Position numbers and translations under genes: made by a program. This document shows positions 44,508-55,299 of a DNA stretch of 64,000 bases, one piece after another (positions within the stretch are counted from its first letter, which is position 1; the number at the start of each line of letters is the position of its first letter). Under the pieces are notes generated by a model, which saw nothing but the letters and a program-made list of their open reading frames with translations, had not been told where the DNA came from and did no database searches. Source of the DNA: Auricularia sp. M13 (lineage: Eukaryota; Basidiomycota; Agaricomycetes; Auriculariales; Auriculariaceae); NCBI GenBank assembly GCA_037042915.1, contig JAXOIZ010000013.1, forward strand, positions 1 through 64,000, read 5' to 3'.

Positions 44508-47500
44508 ATGGGTCGACGACCTGCACCAGCTCCTGGCACCGCAGCCTATGTCTGCTCGGAGTGCAAGAAATTTTTCCAACGCCTACAAGATTTCAAGAAC
44601 CACCGCCGGCAGACAACAAAATGCAAGAACGCAAAGCATTCTGGCAAGAGCACGAAGGGCCGCCGTCCATTCGCCACGTCGCCGCAGAAGGGTCATGTCA
44701 AACTGTCATTTACGCCAGGCGCAGTAACTGCAGACCCGCCGGAAATGCCAGTGTCAGATGATGACTCCCGCATTGTTGACGAACCAGCGCCAGCCACGAA
44801 TTCTGCTCAGGAGGGTCCAACCGATCGCCGCGCTAGAGTTGAGGAGGTGGTCGATCAGGGTGACAGTAATACGACCTATATTGAGCTCTACCCATCCGAC
44901 AGAAAGGCGGGCAAGGTACTCCGTAAGGGCACGCCGCCCGGGAAGGAGGATTTCGGCCACTTGCAGAGCGAGGACAACAACAAGTTTCATCCTTCGCAAA
45001 CCAGGCCGAATGGGAACTCGCGCAGTGGATTAAAGGCGAGAATATCTCTGATGCTGCCTTTGACCGCTACTGCAAGATGCCAGCAGTACGCCCAAAAGTT
45101 TGATTCTGTAGTTTTGGCAACTAATGTCCTATAGCGAAAGAACGACGGCTCGAAGATCAAGAACTCCCGGGACTTGAACCAGACAATTGACCAGCTTCCC
45201 GGCTATGGTGGCTGGAAGTACACGCTGGTCTCGGTGGATGGTTCGGAGCAAACGCATGAACTCTTCTTTCGTAACCCCATCGATTGTCTACGTGCACTTT
45301 GGGCGGACCCAGCATTCAAGGGCCATATGTCTTTTGCTCCAGAGAAGCGCTACGAGGACTCGACCAAGAAGCAGCGTCTGTACACCGAGATGAAAACCGG
45401 TGACTTCTGGTGGGAGATGCAGGTACGAACACTCGTGCCTCGACGCCGTGTCTCCGTAATCTAATTTGTACCAGGGAAAGCTCTGCATCGGAGCAACCGT
45501 TATCCCTATCATCATCAGCTCGGACAAGACAGAGCTCAGTCTCTTCACTGGCGACGCAACGGCTTACCCGATCTACATGACTATCGGCAATATAGACTCG
45601 CACATCCGCGGGCAGCCTTCGCGGCATGCACAGATCCTTATCGGATACCTCCCCACGACAGTCATTGAGAAGGGGAACCTCACCGAGCTTGGTCTCCGGA
45701 ACGCCCGCGCCCGTATCTTTCACGCTGCTGTGCGTACAATTCTGGAGCCACTCCGAGAGGCAGCATCTACGGGCATCCACCTCAAGAGCAGTGACGGTGC
45801 AGTCCGCGACTGCTATCCGCTCCTTGCGGTCTATGCGGCCGATTACCCCGAGCAGTCGCTGGTTGCTTGCACTCGGTACGGCTCACGCTGCCCAAAATGC
45901 AAGGCCGAAAAGTCCGACTTCAGCTCTGGCAGTGCGTGTCCGGAGCGTACGCCCGAGGAGACGCTGGAAAAGATTCGAGCTGTGGACACTCCCGGTCGCA
46001 GCCTGTCTTCCGCCAACGACGCGCTCCGTCCCGCGGCCTCAATGTCATCCCCGAGCCATTTTGGGCAGACTGGCCCCATGCCAACATCCACCAGGCCATT
46101 GCGCCGGATGTACTGCACCAGCTCTACCAGGGCATGGTGAAGCATCTTACGCTCTGGGCGCAGCATGTCGTCGGCGAGGCGGAGCTCGATGCACGGTTCA
46201 AACGCGCTTCACTTGCGCACGGTCTTCGGCACTTCAACAACGGCATCAGCGACCTCACGCGAGTCTCGGGCAAGGAGCACAAAGCCATCGCCAAGCAGCT
46301 CATTGGCTGTTTGGCTGGGATTCCCGAAAAGGATGCTGTGCGCGCTAGGGTGCTGTTGAAAACTGTTTGTTAATAACAATGTTATTAACAAAATGTTATT
46401 AACACGTTAATAACATGAGACCTCGTATGAGCTTTGTTAAAAACAAAATCGAACACATCAATATCTGAGGCCCAGGCATATTATAGGAAGAGACTTCAGG
46501 TGTTCTATGAGCATGCTTGTTCCATACATGTGTCAAAGGTCCGGTGCTTGCAATCTCAGACAGCATATAGACCTAGGTCGGCGAAATTCCAAGTGAGAGT
46601 TGAGTGAGAGCATGCTGACTAATCATCTCTCTCAGGCTTGGCTACATTCCCAATCATTACAGAGAGCTATGGCCGCTGCAGAAGCTTATAGCATCCCATT
46701 CAAATACTGAGACCCATTCGGGAGCCTTGTACAGGCTGTAGAGGACTGTCAGCGCTTGAAATGTTATATTATATAAGCTTTGTTATTAACACTGTTTTTA
46801 ACACTGTGTTAATAACAACTTTTGTTTAAAACATGTTAAAAACTCCTGGGGAGTTTTTAACAGCACCCTAGTGCGCGCCGCTCGCGCGCTGCTCGACTTC
46901 ACCTACATGGCGCAGTACTCATGCCACTCGACCGACACACTGGCTATGATGGAGCAAGTTCTGGCCGAGTTCCATGAGCACAAGGACGTGTTTTTAACAT
47001 GTGGAGCTTCAGAATGTGCGTCGTCTGCTGTCCATTGTCCCATATGCTGACTCCTGCTCACAGCTCTAGATCTTCCAAAGCTCCATAGCCTCGTGCATTA
47101 TACACCGTCCATCCGCTTGTTTGGGGCGACAGCTGGGTACAACACCGAGCACACTGAGCGGCTCCACATCGACTACGCCAAGCAGGCATACGACGCCTCG
47201 AGCCATCGTGAGGAAGACATGCTGCCCTTCATGTGCACATGGCTTGAGCGGCGGGAGAAGATGTTCCGTTTTGCGTCACACCTCGCGCATCTTGAAGGCA
47301 AGACTTACACTTCGCTCAAACGGTCCCCGAAGGAAACTGAGCGCTGCCGTCCACTTTGCGGACGCACCGAACCAACGTCATTGCACCGCCGATGGTATCG
47401 CAAAGGAAAACGGAGCCGACCAGTTTGCAGACCAACTCGTCACGTTCATCAAGACATACGTGCGCGATGAGTACCGTAGCGTACACAAGTCCGCGCCGCC

Positions 47501-48156
47501 CGATTACGACATTCCGGCCATCGCTAGCCTATCCTTCGGCGTCTGGCACCGTGTCAAGTTCAATACACCAGATGTGCAGACCGTGGACGCACCTGCGACA
47601 GTCGATATTGCACATGCGGCACCTGCGCGATCTCGACACGGCAAACGCGTCAAGAAGCTACCTGCACGCTTCGACCCTGTGATGGTGGAGACGAAGAAGG
47701 ATGGTGTCGCCGGCAATGGTGGAATGGAAGGTGCGCACCGTATATTCTGACCTAGACGAGCTGCTGACCCGCGTGTAGGCATCCGGGTCGCGCAATTGCG
47801 CGTGCTCTTCGAGCTCCCTGAATATCTCCAGGTTTGCGTATTCGACCGACTCAAAATTGCGCGCCCGGGCCACCTAGCCTCACGTCGAATGGTTCACGAA
47901 GCCTGGGCGGATTGACGATGTTACGGGCATGTACAGCGTCCGGCGTAGCTTCAAGAGCGGGACTCAAAATCGAGTTCGGCAGGCCGGCATCGTCGAAGCC
48001 GTCGACCTTCGCAGAAGCTGCCATCTTATGGCAAAGCTTCACGGTTACCGGCCCAGTATCCCCTTGCATTTGACTGTTCACAACCTTTTTGAAAGATGGA
48101 CCGATTTCTGGCTTAATAACTTTGTAGACAAACCAGCATACCGTACAATTTATTAA
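44508..48156 (+). pseudogene. Plavaka-family transposase, multiply broken
   Basis: An N-terminal C2H2-like finger (YVCSECKKFFQRLQDFKNH) is followed by Plavaka hallmarks: FANQAEWELAQWI, GATVIPIIISSDKTELSLF, AYPIYMTIGNI, SRHAQILIGYLPTT, YPEQSLVACTRYGSRCPKC, FWADWPHANIHQAIAPDVLH, QLYQGMVKHL, HYTPSIRLFGATAGYNTE, ERLHIDYAKQAYDAS, and at the end GMYSVRRSFKSG...NNFVDKPAYRTIY. Introns fit at 45086-45134, 45423-45474, 47016-47063 and one starting near 47731 (GTGCGC...GTGTAG). Single-base frame breaks occur at about 44992, 46030, 47340 and 47878, and a 525-bp MITE interrupts it at 46346. It cannot encode a full transposase. Confidence 0.85.
46346..46870. mobile_element. 525-bp hAT-type MITE nested in the transposase gene
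   Basis: The insertion has terminal inverted repeats TAGGGTGCTGTTGAAAACT (left) and AGTTTTTAACAGCACCCTA (right), flanked by a perfect 8-bp duplication GTGCGCGC at 46338-46345 and 46871-46878. Removing the insert plus one duplicate rejoins the transposase frame exactly (...DAVRA|ARALLDF...). Eight-bp duplications and TAGGG/CAGGG-type ends are characteristic of hAT elements. Near both ends there are dense GTTAATAAC/GTTATTAAC palindromes. There is no coding capacity, so it is non-autonomous. Confidence 0.93.
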
Positions 48157-48189
48157 CACTATTATTGCATGCTATCTTACGCTGCGGCC

Positions 48190-48358
48190 TGAAGCGTTCG
48201 GAGTGCCCGGGAGCACCGAAGAGCAGCAGTGCTGATGGCTGAAACCGCTCCCAACGCTTTGCAGCTTGGCCAGCTCCGGAGCGGTTGGGAGCGTTCGGAC
48301 GCTCCAGAGCGGTGAACCGCCGCTCCCGAGCAGCGAATTTTTACCGATGTCGCTCCAG
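48190..48358. repeat. Right terminal/subterminal repeat region of the Plavaka-like element
   Basis: Motifs TTCGGAGTGCCCGGGAGC, CCGCTCC, CTCCGGAGCGG, GGGAGCG and CCGCTCCCGAGC precede TTACCGATGTCGCTCCAGTG at the outer end. Confidence 0.65.
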
Positions 48359-48379
48359 TGGGAGCTATAGTCTGCGACG

Positions 48380-48569
48380 CTGCGCGCGAGCTGGTAGCCT
48401 CAGCGCGCAGTCGCGCATTTTCTGCACCAAGCCGCGAGTTCTCCGCCTCGAGTCGTGAAATTGAAGCCCTCAGTCGATCTAACTCGGCGCCTGGACCTCG
48501 CACAGCATGCACTGTCTGGCGCGCGCAGTACGGAGGTCGTGTCCCGTCCATGTGCGCTGCACACAGCAC
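48380..48569 (-). CDS. Coiled-coil (leucine-zipper-like) exon beside the transposon
   Basis: The minus frame reads AELDRLRASISRLEAENSRL then GAENARLRAEATSSRAAS, with leucine/hydrophobic heptads and E/N at the classic zipper positions, as in bZIP dimerisation helices. It runs to the transposon end at 48358, so the Plavaka-like element may have inserted into this gene. An upstream exon was not identified, and no basic region is seen next to the zipper. Confidence 0.4.
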
Positions 48570-48949
48570 TCCTTCAATATTTTACGCAGACAGCAAGCTG
48601 GGAAAGAGCATACCTCAAGACCCTTCTTTGCGCACACGTTGGCGCGCCGGTGCCATCTCCGAGCTCAATCCCCCGCCCAGGAGCCATATGAGACATGCAG
48701 CTCTGCTATACACGGCAATTGAGTCGTGATGGAACAGTCGAGGCCGAGGTAAATCTGGGAGGCGCAGATCAGGGACGCGACTGCAAGTGAAATGCAACGT
48801 GGGCGCATTGAGAGTCGCGAGCGTCGGCGTACGGACGCGCATGTGGCGTTGCGATTTTACAGTCGTACATTGAAGAACGGGAAGAGACGAAGGGCGAGGT
48901 AGAGGGCCTTCATTGCAAGCAGGAAGAACTCTATTATCAAGCTGTAATT

Positions 48950-49400
48950 ACGGCTCAAATCGCGGGGCAAGTGCGCTCGAACTATATTCGTCTGCGTCCG
49001 CGCCAAATCCGCCTACGGGTACGGTCGCGACGTGCGCCTACTGTACTGCGCAATGAATGGGCGCCCCAAAACGCAGTGACTCAGAAGCACCTTACGATTG
49101 GCACGCGCGTGCTGGCGCATGGAGTTCAGACTATCTCCGCGATGACCGACGTGCACAACTTGGACAGCAGCAACTGCGCTACACATGAGCTCACCGAGAC
49201 GAATGGGAGACACCGCTGCACACGTGACCATGCAGGCGCTCCGCCATCCCGTTCGCTGGCGCGTCGAGGTTGGCTTGAGCAGGCTCCGCGAGCGCGGTCG
49301 CGGTCACGAGGACGAGTCGGACCAGCGGCGTCACCGGCTGTCAGGAAGCGCAGTCAGCGTTAGCGTCCTCTACACAGGGAAAATCGTGGAGACCGCCCGC
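48950..49400 (-). repeat. Inverted third copy of the 54.5-56.0 kb repeat family
   Basis: Its reverse complement matches parts of the two direct copies, for example ATTCATTGCGCAGTACAGTA against ATTCATTCCGCAGTAGGCGC (55858) and CCAACCTCGACGCGCCAGCG against CCGACCTCGCCACGCCAGCG (55617). Diverged and without convincing coding sequence. Confidence 0.55.
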
Positions 49401-50310
49401 AATACTTGCAAGTCAAAGTGATCCGCGATGCGTCCAGGATTCGCCGCTCTGAGTCTTCATCTTGTCTTTCCCAGTCATCGCAACACAAGTGTTTCGATGC
49501 GGACAATCCATTGTTCATGCAGCTAAATCCATCCATTGTACAAGCTACGGACGATACGGAGAATGACGGAGGGAAGTACTCGGATACTGTACAAAGCGGA
49601 CTCTTCGTGACCTGGACAGCAACAACTCGCCTGCCACTCCATGCCCCGCCGCGCACCATCAGACTCGCGAGCATCGACGGAGCGCGCCTTGTAGCGCCGG
49701 CCGTCCTAATCGAACAGTAGCCGCGCGACGCAGTTCGGGACGACGTGCCAAAGGCCGGGCAGGCCGGCGAGGGGCGCGCGCACTGCGACGAGGGCGAGCA
49801 GAGGGCGCGACGACGACCGTATTCCAGAGAACGACGCGGCCGGGCGACAAAGACCGAGTGGTTGACAGCAGCATGAGCATGTCTTTTGAGGGCCCGCGCC
49901 ATCGTCTCGACTGAATATGGACGTCGTCGCTGGTGCCAGATAGCGCGCGGGGTCACGGTAATGCGCGACGATCCGTTGGTCCTCGGGCGGGCGGGCGTGG
50001 GGCGAGCACAGGGGGGAATGAGCAGAAGGTTGCCATTTTCACCTGGCGAGTACAGGGATGCGCAGCCGATATCAGCGACCGCGAGCACAAAGGGGATTGA
50101 AGCTGAGAGCATGTCCAGCCAGTGTGAGACACGAGGGAGAGGGAAGCACGAAAGCAACGAGGAGCTGGGCGACTAAGTAGATAGGAGGCGCAGACAAGGT
50201 CATGAATGGAGTACAGTGCGTTGACCGCGCGAATGGTGAAACGAGCGGCAACTGGGCGACGGGGAAGAGTCGTGACGGGCCAAGCGAAGCGGGAGGATGG
50301 ATGCACAGGC
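49401..50310. other. Region downstream of the transcription factor gene
   Basis: Three-prime flank of the minus-strand transcription factor. Long but composition-driven ORFs exist on both strands; none was supported. Confidence 0.5.
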
Positions 50311-53300
50311 CTACGAGACCATAGCATTCGCATCCGGCGGCCCGTCCTTCTCGTCGTCCAGGATATAATTGCGCTCGATCTCGCTGAGGATGCTGAGGAA
50401 GTCCCACAGGTACGCATGCGCCCGCGCGGCGCTCGCAGGCGCCTCCTCGGCCTTGCGCACGGCGTCGAGCAGCGTGCTCGCGACGAAGCGCACCTTGTGC
50501 ACGAGACTCGGCCCGTTCGTCGCGATGCTCTGGATCGGGATGCTGTGCAGCACGTTCAGTAGGTCCGACGCGACCGCCTCGCGGTCCTCCGCCGACGACA
50601 TCTCGAGGTCTTTGACGTCGCCGCCCATCGAGTGTCGCATGCTCGCCATCAGCTCGTCGCGGTATTGCTCGATCACGAATCGCACCAGTTGCTGCGGAGG
50701 CAAACGTAGCGTCAGCTAAGATGTCCATGACGCGCGAGACGGGAGGCGTGAAGTGAGCGCCGCGGCGGCACCGCGAGAACGACGAGCGTCGCATGTAGAC
50801 ACGCCGGTCAACGCAGGCGACTGCACGCCGACCTGAACAGATCGAGAGGACGACGACCACACATCTCCCGCATCGCCGCCCCAACACCCACGCCGATCTA
50901 CCAACACCACCACCAAAAGACTCACCTGCGTGACATACAAATTGGCCTGCATGACCAAAAAGTGGTTCCCCGCATTCTCCCGGTTCGCATTGGGGTTATC
51001 AAAGAAGTCGCGCACCTCCGCGAACGTCTGCTGCGCGAACGTATAGCTCGACCCGTTCGCATTCGTGCGCAGCATATTGGACGACGACGACGACGACGGG
51101 CGCTGCAGCCCGCCGCCCTTGTGCAGCCGCAGCGGCGGCGGCGTGTGCGCGAGCGCCGTGATGATGCGCGCGTGCAGCGACTTGACTTCTTCCAGGCGCG
51201 CGGTGAGGAAGGGGCCTGCAGCGTGGGCTCGCCGTCAGCATGATTGGAAGACGCAGAGGAGAAGGAGCGCGCACCCTGCGGCGGCGACCGCTTGTCGACG
51301 CGGATGCGCACCAGGATCTCGCCGAGCAGCGCGAAGATGCGCGAGCAGTAGTTGAGGCCCGACACGATCGCCGTCTTGCCCGGCGGCTGCGGCAGAATGC
51401 CGTTTTGCGTGATACTGCGGGATGGTCAGCACAAGCACATGATGAGGGAGAACGGCGAGCGAGGGAGGAGTGGGGCGACAAAGACGGTGACAGGCGCGAG
51501 AAGTACGACGACACCGGCGAGCGTAGTCAATATGAAAGTTTCGGCACATGGCACAAAGCAGAACAGGACGCGCGCGCACGACGTCGAGCCGCGAGACGCG
51601 CGCGCCAGGACGCACTGCACGCTGACCCACGGCGCGTACACCGACTCGGGCGCAGTTGGCCGGCACGCAACGAGGACGGTAGCCCAGAGCGCAGGTCTGC
51701 GGGCAAGGGCCCGGCGGCACCGCGGGCGTAGACGGCGCGCCGGGCAGGATACGTTGCGCACCTCCGCGCAAGCATCCACGTCCGGTGCAAGCTCAACAGA
51801 CGCTGGTCGACGCAGGCGGCAGCGGGAGCGTGGTCCGGCGCACAGGGGCTTTTGCAGGGCGCGGGGCGCAACGAGGAGAGCGGCGGCAGGCACGTCGACG
51901 CAGGAGACAGCACCAGCATTGACACGCGGACCAAGGAAAACGACGACGAACGAGCGGTGCCACCGAACAGCAGGCGCGTTCGACGGAGCAGCGCGACTCG
52001 GCGTCGACAACGACCGAGCAGTCAGCGCCGCGCACGCGCGGACCTGCAGCAGTGTCGCCGCCGACGTCACGCCGCGCAAGCCCAAGACGCCCGGAGAGCA
52101 GCTGGCTCGCGGTCGAAGCAGCTGCCCGCGGTCGACACATCTAGCCCGTAGTCGAAGCTGGCCCGCAATCAAACAGCTCGCCGGCGGTCGAAGCACTGCA
52201 CCCGAGACCACGTGCGCGCAGCGTTGCCGGGCCGGTCGCGCAGAGTAGCCATAGCCGGGTAACTCCGGCCGTCGACGTTCGCGACAGAGAAGGAATGAAA
52301 TATGTAGCGGTAAATGAAATAGGAAGAGCGAGCGGTGAAATAGGTCGATGATGTGTAGGGAGCGTGGCGTGGGATAGATGCGAGTGTGCACGCCGACGGA
52401 GCGGGAGCGTGTACGCCGGCGGAGCGGGCGTGGCGTGGGATGGGATGAGATAGGTGCGAGCGTGCACGGCGGTGAACGCGAACGAGCGGGCGAAGCAGGC
52501 GAGCACGGGGAAACTCAAACTTGGGGCGAGATCGACAGACGTCGCACGTGGCGCACGACGGATGGACGCGGGGTAACGAGCGTGCGAAAAGGAAGGCGCC
52601 AAGCCGCTGTCAAGAGCCCAAGAAGCAGCGCCGGGGTCGTGTGACAATGAAGGACGCGCCCGTGGGGAAACAGCAAATATTGGGCAGGCAGGCGCGAGCG
52701 CCGGAGGGGATGGATGACGAGAACAGGAAGAAAGCGCACTCACTATTCGTCGTCGACCTCCTTGGGAAAGTGCAGCGTGCAGTCCTCGTCGCGCAGGCAG
52801 ATGGGCCGGCCGAGGAGGATGCTCATGCTCTTGTCCGCTGCGCGCGCGAGGTCAGCGCGTATGAACACTAGCTACAACAGATTGGCGGCGTACCGGAGAA
52901 GAGCAGCCAGAAGGTGCGGCGGCGCATCTCGCACTCGATGGGCTCGAGGCCCTCGTAGCTCGCCTCCTCGTGCATGTGGAGCGTGACGGCGATGTGTGCG
53001 GCCTCGCCAAACGCCGCGTGGCTCGTCGCGTCGTGGCCCTCGCAGAAGTGGTAGATCGTGTCGCTGCGCGGGCGTCAGCGGCACAACCGGAATCATCGCA
53101 GGCGCAACGCACAAATAACGGATGACGACATGCGCGCTGGTGGGCGGGTCGTAGCTCGCAACGGTAACATGGCGGCTGGCCTCATGACACTGCTGGGCGA
53201 GCTTGCGCACGGCCGCGCGCTCCATGGGCACATAACTGCGCGGGACCTGGACGAGGGTACTAGCGACGGTGCTCATGACGAGGGCAAAGAACAGCGGGTC

Positions 53301-54267
53301 GCTCTCCTCCCTGCGCGCCGCAAAGTCGGCGAGGAAGGACGGCTTGTGGACGCACGGCGTGAGCGGGTAGACAAAGTCGAAGAACAGGCCGATGATCTGC
53401 GCGATGCGCTCGCGCGGCGCGACCGTGTCCAGGCGGTGCGGCCGGTGCTGGTGCCGCAGCGGCGGGAAGTAGCTCGGCGCCGGCGCGGGCGGCGACTGCT
53501 GTGCGGGGGCGGAGGAGGTCGGCGGGAGGGTGTAGAGCGGGTACGGCCCGCCGAACGCGGCCTCGGGCGGCGGCGCGGGCGGCGCCGTCTGGCCGTAGTG
53601 GAACGTGTCCGCCGCGATGGGGTACCGGCTCGGCGGGATCGACGGCGGGATGACGGGCGCGAGCGGCGACAGGCCCGTGTGCGCCATCCCGTAGTTCGGC
53701 GCCGCGGCCGACGCGGGCGCGGCAGCGGAGGCCTGCTGGGGCTGGGACTGGGGCTGCTGAGGCGGGCCGAGGTGGGCGGGCGAGGTGGGCGAGAGCGCGC
53801 TGGGCGGCGAGCCGGAGTTGGTGTGGTGGTGGACGAGGCCGCCGTTCGCCTGGGCCGCCGCCGCCTCTTGCTGTTGCTGCAGCCGCCGCAAATACCTGTA
53901 ATTAAATTAAATTAAATTAAATCAAGGCAAAATATATGCAAGACGGAAGGGCGCACAGGTTGGGCGGGCCGCGCTTCTTGGGCTGGTAGTCGTAGGTGCA
54001 GGGGATGCCGAGCGATATACAATGCTTGCACGCCTGCTGCGGGTCGTCCTCTGCGCCCTCGCGCGCGCACTTGACCTTGCGCGCCCGGCACGCGTCGCAG
54101 CCTGTATGCGCATTAGCACCCACTAGCTCGCCGCCAATTATGCAGCGGGTGCACGCACTCTGGCTCTGGCGCTTGCGCTTCGGCTTGCCGTCGGCGCCGG
54201 TCAGGGCGTCCGCCACGCGCTGCACGTCCGCGATCTCGTCCTTGGGCAGCGGCAGCGGCGCATCCAT
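50311..54267 (-). CDS. Zn(II)2Cys6 transcription factor with fungal_trans domain, 703 aa, 8 exons
   Basis: Exons (minus): 54267-54159, 54101-53957, 53895-53113, 53063-52894, 52837-52744, 51414-51275, 51215-50926, 50691-50311. All phases agree; total 2,112 nt. Around residues 36-70 a zinc cluster spans exons 1-2: SCDACRARKVKC ... ACKHCISLGIPC, then YQPKKRGPPNLYLRRLQQQQ. A Q/P/A-rich linker follows. The middle-homology (fungal_trans) domain includes IIGLFFDFVYPLTPCVHKPS, RRRTFWLLFSADKSMSILLG, RPICLRDEDC and HFPKEVDDEY. Members are nuclear regulators of metabolism. Introns are 49-61 nt except intron 5 (1,329 nt) and intron 7 (234 nt). Most donors are GTGCG. The upstream flank contains a diverged duplicated repeat. 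Target genes cannot be read from sequence. Confidence 0.92.
51415..52743 (-). other. Exceptionally long intron 5 of the transcription factor
   Basis: GTGAGT at 52743 and CCCGCAG at 51415 bound 1,329 nt between the VDDEY and ITQNGILP codons. It is GC-rich, with spuriously open frames, and holds a short tandem repeat at 52090-52195. Presumably it expanded by insertion; no transposon motif was recognised. Confidence 0.75.
52090..52195. repeat. Short ~20-bp tandem repeat
   Basis: GGCTCGCGGTCGAAGCAGCT-like units (GCCCGCGGTCGA, GCCCGTAGTCGAAGCT, GCCCGCAATCAAACAGCT, GCCGGCGGTCGAAGCA) repeat about five times with drift. Confidence 0.6.
53900..53924. repeat. (AAATT)n tract in intron 2
   Basis: Four to five AAATT units occupy the acceptor side of intron 2 of the transcription factor, on the minus strand a T/A-rich tract before the CAG. 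Confidence 0.85.
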
Positions 54268-54549
54268 TCGCGAGCGTGGGGAGGCGGGGGGCGGAAGGGG
54301 AGTTGAGCGGGACAACCTCGCTGGCAACCGGCCTGTTATAGCCTGCCTCTCGGCCCTTTGTCGGATCCCCAATTTCTCCGCCACGTGCCCCGCACTGGCT
54401 CCCCATTTTTTCGCTCAACCGTCTTCCTCTGGCTTCATACTCACTGCGCTCTGTCTCTTGCTGATGTCCTGGCTTGATTTACGACTCGATAACTCTGCTT
54501 GATTGACCTTGAGTCTACGCTCTATTACTGCTGCTTTATTACTACGACA

Positions 54550-55260
54550 GACCCCGCATCATCAGACTGCCTCTGTTTATTAGATCCGCCTCGCAGCAGC
54601 TGCATCCACATACCAGTATATTGCCGCGTCTTCGCTCACAAACCACCTCAGAGTCTGATCTTCCGTCAGGACTCAGTGTCATGTCATTCGAACTATCCCG
54701 CCTGAATCGGTGCTCGCCCGCCATTCCCTCGGACACTCTGGCTATGGCAGCTTTTCATCCTACAGCCGGCTGCTCTCCTCGGCTTTCCATTCGCGTCACG
54801 GGCGCACTCGGCAGCCCTGCGCGTACTTGACTCTAGCGCTCCTTGGGTCGGACACGACCTCCTGGCGGCCGCTGACCGTGCGCTCGCCGCTCAGATGAGC
54901 GCCCAGGCCAACCTCGACGCGCCAGCGGAGCGCGTGCACGGTCACGTGGATCGCGGCGTCTCTGGATCGGTTTCGTGTTGCGTCGTGATGAGCTCATGCG
55001 TAGCGTAAGTTCGGTGCTGTGTCTTTCGCTGTCAGGCTGACTGAATCTTCCCCTGCTTTCCAAAGTCGCGTTGGACGCGCCAGTATGGAGATACAGCCAG
55101 GCTGAACCGGGTTCGCGCCTCTCGATTCATTCCGCAGTACGCGCTCACCGTACCCGCCGGCAGATTGGGGGTTCAGACCGATAGACTTTCTCCGCGCGTC
55201 GTCTCATTACAGCAGTTCACCGAACCCAATTGCTTGCTTCCATGATCAGTGAGCTTCTTC
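54550..55260. repeat. ~0.7-kb diverged repeat, copy A
   Basis: Ordered matches to 55300-55925 include CATCATCAGACTGCCTCTGT (54557/55306), TCTAGCGCTCC (54831/55506), GGCAGCCCTGCGC (54810/55485), CGACGCGCCAGCG text, GATGAGCTCAT (54986/55697), GATTCATTCCGCAGTA and GATAG at the end. Offset ~680-750 bp. It sits just upstream of the transcription factor gene. Confidence 0.7.
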
Positions 55261-55299
55261 CGTCCAGTGGTATAGACCCCAGAGCTAAAACCTCGCGTC

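Larger units (their letters stand above)
40438..48358 (+). mobile_element. ~7.9-kb Plavaka (CACTA-related) DNA transposon, inactive
   Basis: The element is inferred from a Plavaka-type transposase (44508-48156) lying between inverted terminal regions. The left end reads CATCGGTGGAAAATACCGTA then GCTCGGGAGCG (40449-40482). The reverse complement of the right end reads CACTGGAGCGACATCGGTAA then AAATTCGCTGCTCGGGAGCG (48358-48319). Both are followed by many GGAGCG/CGCTCC motifs in both orientations (40470-40640 and 48190-48345), like the subterminal transposase-binding repeats of CACTA elements. The terminal CACTG on the right fits the superfamily; the left terminus is eroded. No target duplication was recognised. 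The element also carries a DUF6532-like gene and a nested MITE. 40690-42080 inside it holds no recognised gene. Confidence 0.68.

Noticed and set aside
51426-52391. 321-aa minus-strand ORF
   Set aside because: Lies wholly inside intron 5 of the transcription factor, with low-complexity R/A/C-rich translation and no motif.
53058-53915. 285-aa plus-strand ORF antisense to the transcription factor
   Set aside because: Arg/Gly-rich shadow of the GC-rich exon 3 on the opposite strand.
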